64,000 nucleotides of DNA from Heterorhizobium halophytocola (GTDB lineage Bacteria; Pseudomonadota; Alphaproteobacteria; Rhizobiales; Rhizobiaceae), in contig NZ_JAGGJU010000001.1 in assembly GCF_017873095.1 (NCBI RefSeq), forward strand, positions 558,001 through 622,000. The letters are read 5' to 3'. Shown here one piece after another: positions 53,182-61,389 of the stretch. Under the pieces are notes generated by a model. It worked only from the letters and a program-made list of their open reading frames with translations, was not told where the DNA came from and did no database searches. How positions within the stretch are numbered: the first letter of the stretch is position 1; the number at the start of each line of letters is the position of its first letter. The translations under genes and the position numbers were made by a program.

Positions 53182-55094
53182 GCCGCCTCTCCCCTGTTGG
53201 CCCTGGCGGTGTCCCAGACGCGGCAGAGGCTGCGGTAGCGATCTGCCATGTCGGCGATCGCCTGGGAATCCGTCAGATAGCCCGCAAGCCAGCTGCGCGC
53301 CGCATCGCCGAAGATCGTGCGCCCGACGGCAAAGCCTTTGACCAGATCGAACCGGGCAGCGAGTGCGAAGCTCTCCGCCAGCTCGCGTTCCGGCGCGTCG
53401 AGCCCCAGCACGACGATACCACGGCAATATGGATCGTTGCGCTCGACCGCGGCACAGGCATTGGACCAGGCATCGAGCGTCCTCATCGGCTCGAGCTTCC
53501 ACCAGTCGGGATGGATGCCGATCGCATAGAAGTGATCGATGATCCGCGCGACGGTATGGTCGTCGATACGACCGACCTTGGAAGGGATGACCTCCAGCAG
53601 GAATTCCAGCCGGTTGCGCCGCGCCGCCTCATAGAGCCGCTTGACCGCAATCTCCTGCTGGTCGCGCATCTCCGGCGGATCGTCCGGGTGATAGAAGCAG
53701 AGCACCTTCACCACATTTTCGACCGGCCATTCCGCAAGCCCGCCGCAGTCGAGCCCGAGTTCCGGCTCGAAGCTCAGCGGCCGCGATCCCGGCCATTCCG
53801 CCGGACGGCCGATCCAGAGCCCGGACCCGCTGGCCGCATGCAGCGCCTCCCGGCCGAGCCGGCCATCGCACAGGATGCCGTAGCCGGGCTTGCCGTCTGC
53901 CACCGACTGCGCCGCCTTCAGGCAAAGCTGTTTGAAGGCGGCAATCTTTTCAGGCGACACGCCGGCGTCGTCCGCCATCTGCTCCAACTGGATACGGTGA
54001 TCGAAGGCGAAGACCCGCATGACCGGCCACGCCCCCTTGCGATTGGTCGACCAATGGATCTGTTCCAGCGCCTGGTCCTTGCGCAGGGCCTTGTCGCGAA
54101 TGCCGGTGCGGAAGAAATATTGCAGCTCCTCCCAGCTCGGATAGGCGGGCGTGCATCCATGGCGCGACACGGCAAAGGCACCGCAGGCATTGGCGTATTT
54201 GAGCGCGGTCGGCCAGTCCGCATCGGTCAGCCAGCCTTTCAGCAGGCCAGCCATGAAGCCATCGCCGGCGCCAAGCACGTTGAACACCTCGATCGGGAAA
54301 CCTTCGCCCGCCTGCCCTTCATCAAGACTGTCGGGGATCGGACCCTCGAACACGACGGCCCCCATCGGTCCGCGCTTGCACACCAGCGCCGCGGCGCAGA
54401 CCGCGCGCACAGCCCTAAGCGCTTCCAAGGTGTCCGTCGTGCCGCCGGCAATGTGGAATTCCTCCTCCGTGCCGACGATCAGGTCGAACAAGGGGAGCGT
54501 CGATTGCAGCTTGGCGGTGACCGCCCGGGATTCGATGAACCGGCTCTCACCGGCCTCGTGACCGGCCAGGCCCCAGAGGTTCGGACGATAGTCGATGTCG
54601 AGCGCGGTCTTCGCCCCGTTCGAACGGGCGAGCCTCAAAGCCTTCAGGACGGCCGCTTCCGTGCGCGGATGCGACAGATGCGTACCGGTGACGCAGACGC
54701 AGCCGGTGTCGGCGATCAGCAAAGGGTCGATATCGTCTTCACAAAGCGCCATGTCGGCGCAATTCTCGCGGTAGAAGATCAGCGGAAACTGGCTTTCGTC
54801 GCGGATACCGAGCAGCACGAGCGCCGTCAGCCGTTCCGGATCGGTCGCCACGCCGCGCACGTCTACCCCCTCCCGCAGCAATTGTTCGCGGATAAACCGG
54901 CCCATATGCTCGGCACCGACGCGGGTGATGAGCCCGCTTTTCAGGCCAAGCCGGGCGGCACCGGCAGCGATATTGGTGGGCGATCCGCCGATATACTTAT
55001 TGAAGGATGCCATGTCCTCCAGCCGGCCACCGACCTGGGCGCCGTAAAGATCGACGGATGATCGTCCGATCGTGATCAGATCGAGTGACGTCAA
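53178..55094 (-). CDS. iolC: 5-dehydro-2-deoxygluconokinase IolC fused to a DUF2090 domain
   Basis: 638 aa. The first ~325 residues are a PfkB-family sugar kinase (IGRSSVDLYGAQ, GGSPTNIAAGAARLG, NVLGAGDGFMAGLL with the catalytic Asp). The rest is a DUF2090 domain of TIM-barrel aldolase type (FAFDHRIQLEQMADD, KVLCFYHPDDPP, KGFAVGRTIFG). The kinase phosphorylates 2-deoxy-5-keto-gluconate; the second half may supply the following aldolase step, which would explain the absence of a separate iolJ here. This fusion is common in proteobacteria. Confidence 0.95.
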   Translation of the reverse strand: MTSLDLITIGRSSVDLYGAQVGGRLEDMASFNKYIGGSPTNIAAGAARLGLKSGLITRVGAEHMGRFIREQLLREGVDVRGVATDPERLTALVLLGIRDESQFPLIFYRENCADMALCEDDIDPLLIADTGCVCVTGTHLSHPRTEAAVLKALRLARSNGAKTALDIDYRPNLWGLAGHEAGESRFIESRAVTAKLQSTLPLFDLIVGTEEEFHIAGGTTDTLEALRAVRAVCAAALVCKRGPMGAVVFEGPIPDSLDEGQAGEGFPIEVFNVLGAGDGFMAGLLKGWLTDADWPTALKYANACGAFAVSRHGCTPAYPSWEELQYFFRTGIRDKALRKDQALEQIHWSTNRKGAWPVMRVFAFDHRIQLEQMADDAGVSPEKIAAFKQLCLKAAQSVADGKPGYGILCDGRLGREALHAASGSGLWIGRPAEWPGSRPLSFEPELGLDCGGLAEWPVENVVKVLCFYHPDDPPEMRDQQEIAVKRLYEAARRNRLEFLLEVIPSKVGRIDDHTVARIIDHFYAIGIHPDWWKLEPMRTLDAWSNACAAVERNDPYCRGIVVLGLDAPERELAESFALAARFDLVKGFAVGRTIFGDAARSWLAGYLTDSQAIADMADRYRSLCRVWDTARANRGEAA

Positions 55095-55181
55095 GACTGC
55101 CTCCTCCGCTGTCCGGCGACATCAACGCCGCCTGGCGACCCTCCTCGGCAATTCGACCTCCCGACGCCGTGTCGCATTTTT

Positions 55182-55203
55182 GGACTATAAATTCTATTTT
55201 TGC
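55182..55203. promoter_or_regulatory. candidate IolR-binding site before iolC
   Basis: GGAC-N6-TTCT at 55182-55195, followed by ATTTTTGCC. A closely similar element lies before idhA at 56088-56108 (both contain GCAAAA(A)TAGAA on one strand). IolR of rhizobia is reported to bind a GGAA-N6-TTCC-type inverted repeat. Confidence 0.5.
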
Positions 55204-55208
55204 CGAGT

Positions 55209-56027
55209 TCAATGCAAACCTTCCGCCTGATGGCGGGTGCCCACCGCCACCGAAAGCGCAATCGCCAGGCAGAGCGTCGCCGACAGCGACCGGAAGGCGC
55301 CGAAATCCACCTCCGAGACGGCGAGAAGCGTGACATCCGGCCTGCGCAACGGACTGACGGCCGTATCACTGAGGGCCACGACGGGCACCTCGCGGCTGCG
55401 GGCGAGCGCCACACAATCCAGCGTCTCCTGCGAATACGGCGCGAAGGTGATGGCCAGCAGCGCGTCGCCCGGGCGGATCGCCTGAAAACTGTCGAGACCG
55501 CCCGTCACTGAATGCAGCATGGCCGGCACCGCCATCTTCTCCAGCGCATAGGCGATATAGCTTGCAACCGGAAAGGAGCGCCGCAAGCCGATGACATGAA
55601 TGAGTTTCGCGTCGGCCAGAATTTCCGTCGCCTTTTCAAGTTCTTGCTGATCGACCGTGGTCAACAGGCCTTCAAGCGAATGGCGACCGGCCTCGACGAA
55701 TTCGGCCAGCAGGCCGGCGTCACTGCCCTTGCCCCGCAGCCGATCGAGCCGCGTGGCGTAGTCCGGCCATCCGACGACCGCATCGCGAAACAGTTTCTGC
55801 ATGTCGGAATAGCCGGAAAATCCGAGGATCTGGCAAAACCGGATGATTGCCGAGGGCTGGACGCCGGCACCCTGCGCCAACTCCGCAACGGTGGAAACGG
55901 CAATCCGCTCGCGGTTGGCCATTACGTGATCGGCACATTGCCTGAGACGTTTGGGCAAGTCCGGTGCGACCGCCAGCAGGCGCGCATCGAATTCGGCGAT
56001 CGTCGTCGGCCCACCGGATCTTTGCAT
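55209..56027 (-). CDS. iolR: RpiR-family regulator IolR
   Basis: About 272 aa with an N-terminal RpiR helix-turn-helix (VSTVAELAQGAGVQPSAIIR, FCQILGFSGYSDMQKLFRDA) and a C-terminal SIS phosphosugar-binding domain (AKLIHVIGLRRSFPVASYIA, AITFAPYSQETLD). In rhizobia IolR represses iol genes until an inositol intermediate binds. AAGGAA is 6 bases before the ATG at 56027; upstream ATGs at 56042 and 56072 are possible. It is upstream of iolC on the same strand and divergent from idhA. Confidence 0.93.
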   Translation of the reverse strand: MQRSGGPTTIAEFDARLLAVAPDLPKRLRQCADHVMANRERIAVSTVAELAQGAGVQPSAIIRFCQILGFSGYSDMQKLFRDAVVGWPDYATRLDRLRGKGSDAGLLAEFVEAGRHSLEGLLTTVDQQELEKATEILADAKLIHVIGLRRSFPVASYIAYALEKMAVPAMLHSVTGGLDSFQAIRPGDALLAITFAPYSQETLDCVALARSREVPVVALSDTAVSPLRRPDVTLLAVSEVDFGAFRSLSATLCLAIALSVAVGTRHQAEGLH

Positions 56028-56093
56028 CGGAGTTTCCTTCATATCCGTCGACTTTTCCCGCTTGACAGTCATCCCTTCGCTCTCTAGCAAAAT

Positions 56094-56107
56094 AGAACAT
56101 ATTTTCC
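56094..56107. promoter_or_regulatory. candidate IolR-binding site between iolR and idhA
   Basis: AGAA-N6-TTCC (GGAA-N6-TTCT on the other strand), within AAAATA-gaaca-TATTTT (56089-56105). It shares its core with the element before iolC. Confidence 0.5.
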
Positions 56108-56205
56108 AAATGCGCGAGTGCGAAAGCCCCGACGTCGGGAGGCGTCACGCAGGTCCGGGCACGCGTATCGGAAAGGCAGCACGTCTGTTCTGGGAGGGAT
56201 CGACC

Positions 56206-57198
56206 ATGGTGACGAAACTGGCGCTTCTGGGCGCGGGGCGTATCGGCAAGGTGCATGCGCGTGCGATCGCGACCGACCCCCGCGCCGAACTGGTTGCGGT
56301 GGTCGATGCTTCGCCGACCGCCGCCGAGGCGATCGCCACGGTTGCCGGATGCCCTGTCACAACGATGGATGCGGTACTTGCCGATGCCGGCGTCGACGCC
56401 GTGGTCATCTGCACGCCGACCAATACTCATGCCGATCTCATCGAACGCTTTGCAAAGGCCGGCAAGGCGATCTTCTGCGAAAAGCCGATCGATCTCGACG
56501 TCGAGCGCGCAAAGGCCTGCCTCGAGGTGGTCAGGCAGACCGGCGCCAAGGTCATGCTCGGCTTCAATCGCCGCTTCGATCCGCATTTCCAGGCGCTACG
56601 CGCCGAGATCGACAAGGGCACGATCGGGGATGTGGAAATGGTCACCATCATCAGCCGCGATCCGGGACCGCCGCCTGTCGACTATATCAAAGTCTCCGGC
56701 GGCCTATTCCGCGACATGACCATCCACGACTTCGACATGGCCCGGTTTCTGCTCGGCGAGGAGATCGTCCAGGTGATCGCCACCGCTTCCGTGCTTGTCG
56801 ACACCGCGATCGGCGAGGCCGGCGATTTCGACAGTGCCAGCGTCATCCTGATGACGGAAAGCGGGCGCCATGCGACGATTTCCAATTCCCGCCGGGCAAC
56901 CTACGGCTATGACCAGCGGATAGAGGTGCACGGCACGCTCGGTTCGGTGGCGGCGGAAAACCAGCGGCCCGTCTCGATCGAGGTCGCGACCCGCGCCGGC
57001 TATAGCCGCCCGCCGCTGCACGACTTCTTCATGACCCGCTATATGCAGGCCTATGCGGCCGAGATTGCGGCCTTCATCGATGCCCTGGAACAGGGAAAGG
57101 CCCCATCTCCCGGCGCCGAAGACGGGCTGATCGCGTTGAGGCTTGCCGATGCGGCGCTACGCTCGGTCAAGAGCGGGACCGCGGTTCGGGTCGACTGA
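56206..57198 (+). CDS. idhA: myo-inositol 2-dehydrogenase
   Basis: The 330-aa Gfo/Idh/MocA-family NAD enzyme oxidises myo-inositol to 2-keto-myo-inositol, the entry step of the pathway. Seen are the Rossmann motif LALLGAGRIGKVHARAIA, the catalytic lysine in FCEKPIDLD and the Asp/His pair in FRDMTIHDFDMARFLLG. GGGAGGGA precedes the ATG at 56206. Divergent from iolR with a candidate IolR site between. Confidence 0.95.
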   Translation: MVTKLALLGAGRIGKVHARAIATDPRAELVAVVDASPTAAEAIATVAGCPVTTMDAVLADAGVDAVVICTPTNTHADLIERFAKAGKAIFCEKPIDLDVERAKACLEVVRQTGAKVMLGFNRRFDPHFQALRAEIDKGTIGDVEMVTIISRDPGPPPVDYIKVSGGLFRDMTIHDFDMARFLLGEEIVQVIATASVLVDTAIGEAGDFDSASVILMTESGRHATISNSRRATYGYDQRIEVHGTLGSVAAENQRPVSIEVATRAGYSRPPLHDFFMTRYMQAYAAEIAAFIDALEQGKAPSPGAEDGLIALRLADAALRSVKSGTAVRVD

Positions 57199-57350
57199 GA
57201 GCCGCGGCAAGGATGCCCCGCTGTTCCAGCGCCGATCCATCGGCACCACCGGCCTTCATGACCGAAAGGTTACTCGACCGGAGCCATCAACATGCCTAGA
57301 AGCGTCGGCAAAAGATCTAGACGATCGCGCAGGCGCAGAAAGGTTTCGAC

Positions 57351-57962
57351 ATGATCACACGCAGAACGCTGATGACGGCCGGCGCGGGAGTGGCGCTTAC
57401 ATCTCTCATCGGCCCCGGTCTCGCCAACGCGGCCGACCAGCCTTCGCCGGAAGAGGTGTTTTCCGACAAGGACATGCCGGTGCTCGGCAATCCGGATGGC
57501 GACGTGACCATGGTCGAATATTTCGACTACCAGTGCGGCTATTGCAAGCAGACCCATCCCGACGTGATGAAGGTCGTGGAATCGGACGGCAATGTGCGGC
57601 TGCTGATGAAGGACTGGCCGGTGTTCGGGGCGAATTCCGTCTATGCGGCGCAGGCCGTCCTTGGCGCGGCCGAAATCGGCAAATACCGCGAAGCGCAGGA
57701 AGCCCTGATGCGCGCCCGCGGCCAATTGACCCCGCAGGAAACGCAGCGGCTGCTGGTCCGCGCCGGCGTCGACATGCAGGCGGTCACCGCCGCCGTCAAC
57801 AAGAACAGCAAGAAGATCGGCCGCCTGCTCGACCGGAACTATCGCCAGGCCGTCGGCCTCGATTTTCGCGGCACCCCCTCTTTCGTCATCGGCACGAAAC
57901 TCTACCCCGGCGCCATGGACGTCGCGGAACTGAAGTCCGCGATCGCCAGGGCTCGCGGCTGA
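57351..57962 (+). CDS. exported DsbA-family thiol:disulfide oxidoreductase
   Basis: 203 aa with a signal of Tat appearance (ITRRTLMTAGAGVALTSLIG, ending NAA) and a DsbA-like thioredoxin fold: active site YQCGYCKQTHP, cis-proline region GTPSFVIG. It probably oxidises or isomerises cysteines of exported proteins. It stands alone between idhA and the sulfide operon; a hairpin follows its stop. Confidence 0.9.
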   Translation: MITRRTLMTAGAGVALTSLIGPGLANAADQPSPEEVFSDKDMPVLGNPDGDVTMVEYFDYQCGYCKQTHPDVMKVVESDGNVRLLMKDWPVFGANSVYAAQAVLGAAEIGKYREAQEALMRARGQLTPQETQRLLVRAGVDMQAVTAAVNKNSKKIGRLLDRNYRQAVGLDFRGTPSFVIGTKLYPGAMDVAELKSAIARARG

Positions 57963-57989
57963 ACATTTCCATTCATTGACCGGGCTCTC

Positions 57990-58020
57990 GCCCCGGCGCG
58001 GATAGCATTCGCGCCGGGGC
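57990..58020 (+). terminator. 11-bp perfect hairpin after the DsbA-like gene
   Basis: GCCCCGGCGCG (57990-58000) and CGCGCCGGGGC (58010-58020) pair perfectly around a 9-nt loop, 27 bases after the stop codon. The following tctgcac is not a true T-run, so termination may be partial. Confidence 0.6.
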
Positions 58021-58094
58021 TCTGCACGGCGTTCCACCTCGTTTTGCCGGCAACTCCACAGGGAGCGGGCCGACGATTGAACGCGCCCTCTTGC

Positions 58095-58122
58095 ATACAT
58101 ATATTTATTCATATATATGTAT
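58095..58122. promoter_or_regulatory. BigR-like operator before the persulfide dioxygenase operon
   Basis: ATACATATAT (58095-58104) and ATATATGTAT (58113-58122) are exact reverse complements with an 8-base AT-rich spacer. This pure AT palindrome in a GC-rich genome, ending 20 bases before the start codon, has the character of the BigR sulfide-sensor box known upstream of blh in Agrobacterium and Xylella. Confidence 0.7.
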
Positions 58123-58141
58123 ATCATCTCAGGAGGCCATC

Positions 58142-59080
58142 ATGTCCGATACCATCATCGATGACGCACAACGGCATGCCACCGACATAATCAACGCGGC
58201 GCTTGCCGACCCGGCCCGCCGGCCGGTCGTCACATCCTTTTTCGACAAGCAGACGTTCACCGTCAGCCATGTGGTGCGCGATCCGCGCTCCAGGGCCGCG
58301 GCCATCATCGATAGCGTGCTCGATTACGACGCCGCGTCCGGTCGGACGATGAACGTCTCGGCCCGCGCGCTGATCGACTATGTCGGGGCGGAAGGGCTGG
58401 AGGTCCAGTGGCTGCTGGAAACCCATGCCCATGCCGACCACCTGTCGGCAGCCCCGTTGTTGCAGGCGGAACTGGGCGGGGCGCTTGCGATCGGTCGCGA
58501 AATCATCCGGGTCCAGGACGTATTCGGCAAGCTGTTCAATGCCGGCACCGAATTCGCCCGCGACGGCAGCCAGTTCGACCAACTCTTCCAGGACGGCGAT
58601 CGCTTCAAGATCGGCGAGCTGGAGGCAACCGTCCTGCATGTGCCGGGCCACACACCGGCCTGCCTTGCCTATGTCATCGGCGACGCGGTCTTTCCCGGCG
58701 ACACCCTGTTCATGCCCGACTACGGCACGGCACGCTGCGACTTTCCAGGCGGCGACGCGCGGCAACTCTATCGCTCGATCAAGCGGTTGACCGCCCTGCC
58801 CGATGCTGCCCGGATGTTCATGTGCCACGACTACAAGGCGCCCGGCCGCGACGACTACGCGTGGGAGACAACGGTCGGCACCGAGCGCACCGAGAATGTC
58901 CATGTGCACGAGGGCGTCAGCGAGGACGAGTTCGTCACGATGCGCAACGAGCGCGACGCCACCCTGTCCATGCCAAAGCTGATCCTGCCTTCGGTCCAGG
59001 TGAACATGCGCGGCGGCAAGCTGCCGCCGGCGGAAGACAACGGCGTCCAGTATCTGAAAATCCCGATCAACAAGGTGTAA
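58142..59080 (+). CDS. persulfide dioxygenase, metallo-beta-lactamase fold (Blh-like)
   Basis: 312 aa with the iron-binding motif ETHAHADHLSAA, HVPGHTPACLAYVIG and CHDYKAPGRDDYAWETTVG, typical of persulfide dioxygenases that oxidise glutathione persulfide to sulfite in sulfide detoxification. The Blh proteins I know from Agrobacterium also carry an N-terminal DUF442 sulfurtransferase domain; this one does not. CAGGAGG precedes the ATG at 58142. It heads a four-gene operon with two YeeE/YedE proteins and a TauE/SafE exporter. Confidence 0.92.
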   Translation: MSDTIIDDAQRHATDIINAALADPARRPVVTSFFDKQTFTVSHVVRDPRSRAAAIIDSVLDYDAASGRTMNVSARALIDYVGAEGLEVQWLLETHAHADHLSAAPLLQAELGGALAIGREIIRVQDVFGKLFNAGTEFARDGSQFDQLFQDGDRFKIGELEATVLHVPGHTPACLAYVIGDAVFPGDTLFMPDYGTARCDFPGGDARQLYRSIKRLTALPDAARMFMCHDYKAPGRDDYAWETTVGTERTENVHVHEGVSEDEFVTMRNERDATLSMPKLILPSVQVNMRGGKLPPAEDNGVQYLKIPINKV

Positions 59081-59081
59081 C

Positions 59082-59501
59082 ATGACCTATCTCTCTCCGC
59101 TTCTCGGCGGGCTCATGATCGGTGCCGGTGCCGGCCTTTATCTGCTGTTGAACGGTCGCATCGCCGGGATCTCGGGCCTTGCGGCATCGGCCCTCGGACT
59201 GACGGGGGCCGGCATCAGCCGTCTCGGCACCGGTTTCCTTGCCGGGATCCTGGCGGGCGCGGCACTCGCCTATCTGGCACTGGGGCACGTCAACCTCACC
59301 ATCACCTCCTCCCTGCCGCTGCTGGTGGTCGGGGGGCTGCTCACCGGGTTCGGCACGCGGCTCGGCTCGGGCTGCACCAGCGGCCACGGCGTTTGCGGCC
59401 TTGCGCGGCTTTCGCCCCGTTCGATGGTGGCGACCGCCACCTTCATGGGAGTGGCCGCCCTTACCGTTTTCGTCACCCGCCATCTTGTCGGAGGCATCTG
59501 A
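59082..59501 (+). CDS. YeeE/YedE-family membrane protein (first half)
   Basis: 139 aa, four predicted membrane segments, with the conserved cysteine motifs [21 protein letters not shown]. The family transports thiosulfate or other sulfur species; small split members like this pair occur in bigR/blh operons. Begins 1 base after the dioxygenase stop codon. Confidence 0.9.
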   Translation: MTYLSPLLGGLMIGAGAGLYLLLNGRIAGISGLAASALGLTGAGISRLGTGFLAGILAGAALAYLALGHVNLTITSSLPLLVVGGLLTGFGTRLGSGCTSGHGVCGLARLSPRSMVATATFMGVAALTVFVTRHLVGGI

Positions 59502-59504
59502 ACC

Positions 59505-59966
59505 ATGAATCGCCAGATCATCGTCTCCATCCTTTGCGGCCTGCTATTCGGTGCCGGCCTGGTCGTCTCCGGCATGAGCGACCCGGCACGCGTACTTGGC
59601 TTCCTGGATGTGACAGGCCTTTGGGACCCTTCGCTCGCCTTCGTCATGGGCGGCGCACTGATCCCGTCCTCCCTTGCCTATCTGATCCGCAACCGGCGCG
59701 AGACGCCGGTGTTCGAAGCAAGTTTCCAGGTCCCCGACAATCGCCGCATCGACCGCAATCTGGTTGTCGGCGCGGGGCTGTTCGGACTGGGTTGGGGTCT
59801 TGTCGGCCTCTGCCCCGGCCCGGCCTTTGCGGCACTCGTCACCGGACGCTGGCAGATTGCGGTGTTCGTCGCCGCCATGCTGGCCGGCATGGTTGCGTAT
59901 CGCCTGTCGCCATTCGGCTCCAGCGCCGGAACGGCATCACGCGCGCCGGTATCGCAGCAGACCTGA
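59505..59966 (+). CDS. YeeE/YedE-related (DUF6691-like) membrane protein (second half)
   Basis: 153 aa, four predicted segments, with [20 protein letters not shown] and [18 protein letters not shown]. It is the usual partner of the preceding protein; together they probably form a sulfur-compound transporter. Gap of 3 bases. Confidence 0.9.
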   Translation: MNRQIIVSILCGLLFGAGLVVSGMSDPARVLGFLDVTGLWDPSLAFVMGGALIPSSLAYLIRNRRETPVFEASFQVPDNRRIDRNLVVGAGLFGLGWGLVGLCPGPAFAALVTGRWQIAVFVAAMLAGMVAYRLSPFGSSAGTASRAPVSQQT

Positions 59967-60002
59967 ACTGTCCCGCCGTACCATGCCAGAAGGTGCAATC
60001 CC

Positions 60003-60794
60003 ATGCTGCTCGATCCGCTTGAATATGCGCTGGGCGCCCTGTCCGGCGGCCTGGTCGGCTTGACCCTCGGCCTGTTTGGCGGTGGCGGCTCGATCCTTGC
60101 CGTGCCGCTGATGGTCTATGTGGTCGGCGTGCCCAATCCGCATCTGGCGATCGGCACAAGCGCCTTCGCCGTGGCTGCCAATGCCTTGACCAGTCTGGTC
60201 GGCCATGCGCGGCTCGGCAATGTGAAATGGCGCTGCGCCGGGATGTATAGCCTGGCCGGAATTGCAGGTGCCGTGATCGGCTCGACCGTCGGCAAGATGA
60301 TCGACGGTCAGCGGCTGTTGCTGCTGTTTGCTTTCCTGATGGTGGTGGTCGGGTTGGCGATGTTCCGCAAGCGCAAGATCACGGGCAATCCCGGCGCGCA
60401 ATGCTCGCGGACCAATGCACCGAAGGTTCTCGGTTTCGGCGGGCTGACCGGCATGTTGTCCGGCTTCTTCGGTATCGGCGGCGGGTTTCTCATCGTCCCC
60501 GGCCTGATCGCCGCGACCGGCATGCCGATCCTCAACGCGGTCGGCTCGTCACTGGTGGCAGTCGCAGCCTTCGGCCTCACCACCGCTTCCACCTATGCCC
60601 TGTCCGGTTATGTGGACTGGCTGCTTGCCGCAATCTTCATCGCCGGCGGTGCCGCCGGAAGTCTGGGAGGAGCACGCCTCGCCGGCCACCTGTCGGCCCG
60701 CAAGGGCCTGTTGAACATTCTGTTTTCCATCATGATTCTCATTGTGGCCGGCTACATGATCTATCGCAGCCTGCCGGCCGTGTTGAGCGGCTGA
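60003..60794 (+). CDS. TauE/SafE-family sulfite/sulfoacetate exporter
   Basis: 263 aa with about eight membrane segments and the repeated family motif (LGLFGGGGSILAVPLMVYVV and MLSGFFGIGGGFLIVPGLIA). As last gene of the operon it likely exports the sulfite made by the dioxygenase. A hairpin GCTGAGGCG/CGCCTCAGC (60790-60798/60804-60812) overlaps its stop codon and may mark the operon end. Confidence 0.92.
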   Translation: MLLDPLEYALGALSGGLVGLTLGLFGGGGSILAVPLMVYVVGVPNPHLAIGTSAFAVAANALTSLVGHARLGNVKWRCAGMYSLAGIAGAVIGSTVGKMIDGQRLLLLFAFLMVVVGLAMFRKRKITGNPGAQCSRTNAPKVLGFGGLTGMLSGFFGIGGGFLIVPGLIAATGMPILNAVGSSLVAVAAFGLTTASTYALSGYVDWLLAAIFIAGGAAGSLGGARLAGHLSARKGLLNILFSIMILIVAGYMIYRSLPAVLSG

Positions 60795-61389
60795 GGCGCG
60801 CGACGCCTCAGCGATAAGATGATCACACAGCTGCAGCGCATGGTTGCTTAAAGTTGACGGCAGCACGCATAAGGTTTATGCATCTCATTTAGAAAAACGC
60901 GTGGTCCCGGCGGGCGGGCATGTGCGGCAGCGGGTGCCCGAAACATAGAATGGGCAAAACCTGCAAGCGAGCCTTGGGGTCATGCTGGTCTGAACAACGC
61001 GGCGGTGCCGGAGGGTTGCCCCGCCGCGACGGATGGACGGCCGGACACCCGATCGGCCGTCCTTGCGCCCGCCGTCTCCAGTGGCCCGCGGCCCGTGCTT
61101 GGGGGAGCATGGATCTTGTGGAACCGTCAGATCTGGCGGCTTGCCCTGTTGGGACGGCGGGCGACACCCAAGCCTTCAACCCTTTTCCTTTTCGCTCCGA
61201 ACCTCTTCTCCTCCGAGACGGCTACCTGGTCGCTCTTGTCCCTCATTGTGCGCTTCGTCCCGCCTCTGCTGCCACGAACGACACGGCATCGACACGACTT
61301 GCGCCAGGGAGGTCACGGCAATCGGTGGCGTCAGTGCATTTCTCCACTATGATCGCAGCAGCTGAGGAGACGAGGGAGGGCAGCATCGC
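60795..61389. other. 595-bp intergenic region
   Basis: No credible gene: the open frames lack recognisable protein features. It contains GCATAA-ggt-TTATGC (60867-60881), a possible operator, and a 9-bp perfect hairpin GGACGGCCG/CGGCCGTCC (61035-61043/61054-61062). The promoter of the SMP-30 gene should lie toward its right end. Confidence 0.5.

Noticed and set aside
52926..55061. A 711-codon plus-strand open frame opposite iolD/iolC
   Set aside because: Antisense to two certain genes with conserved catalytic motifs; composition is typical of a shadow frame.
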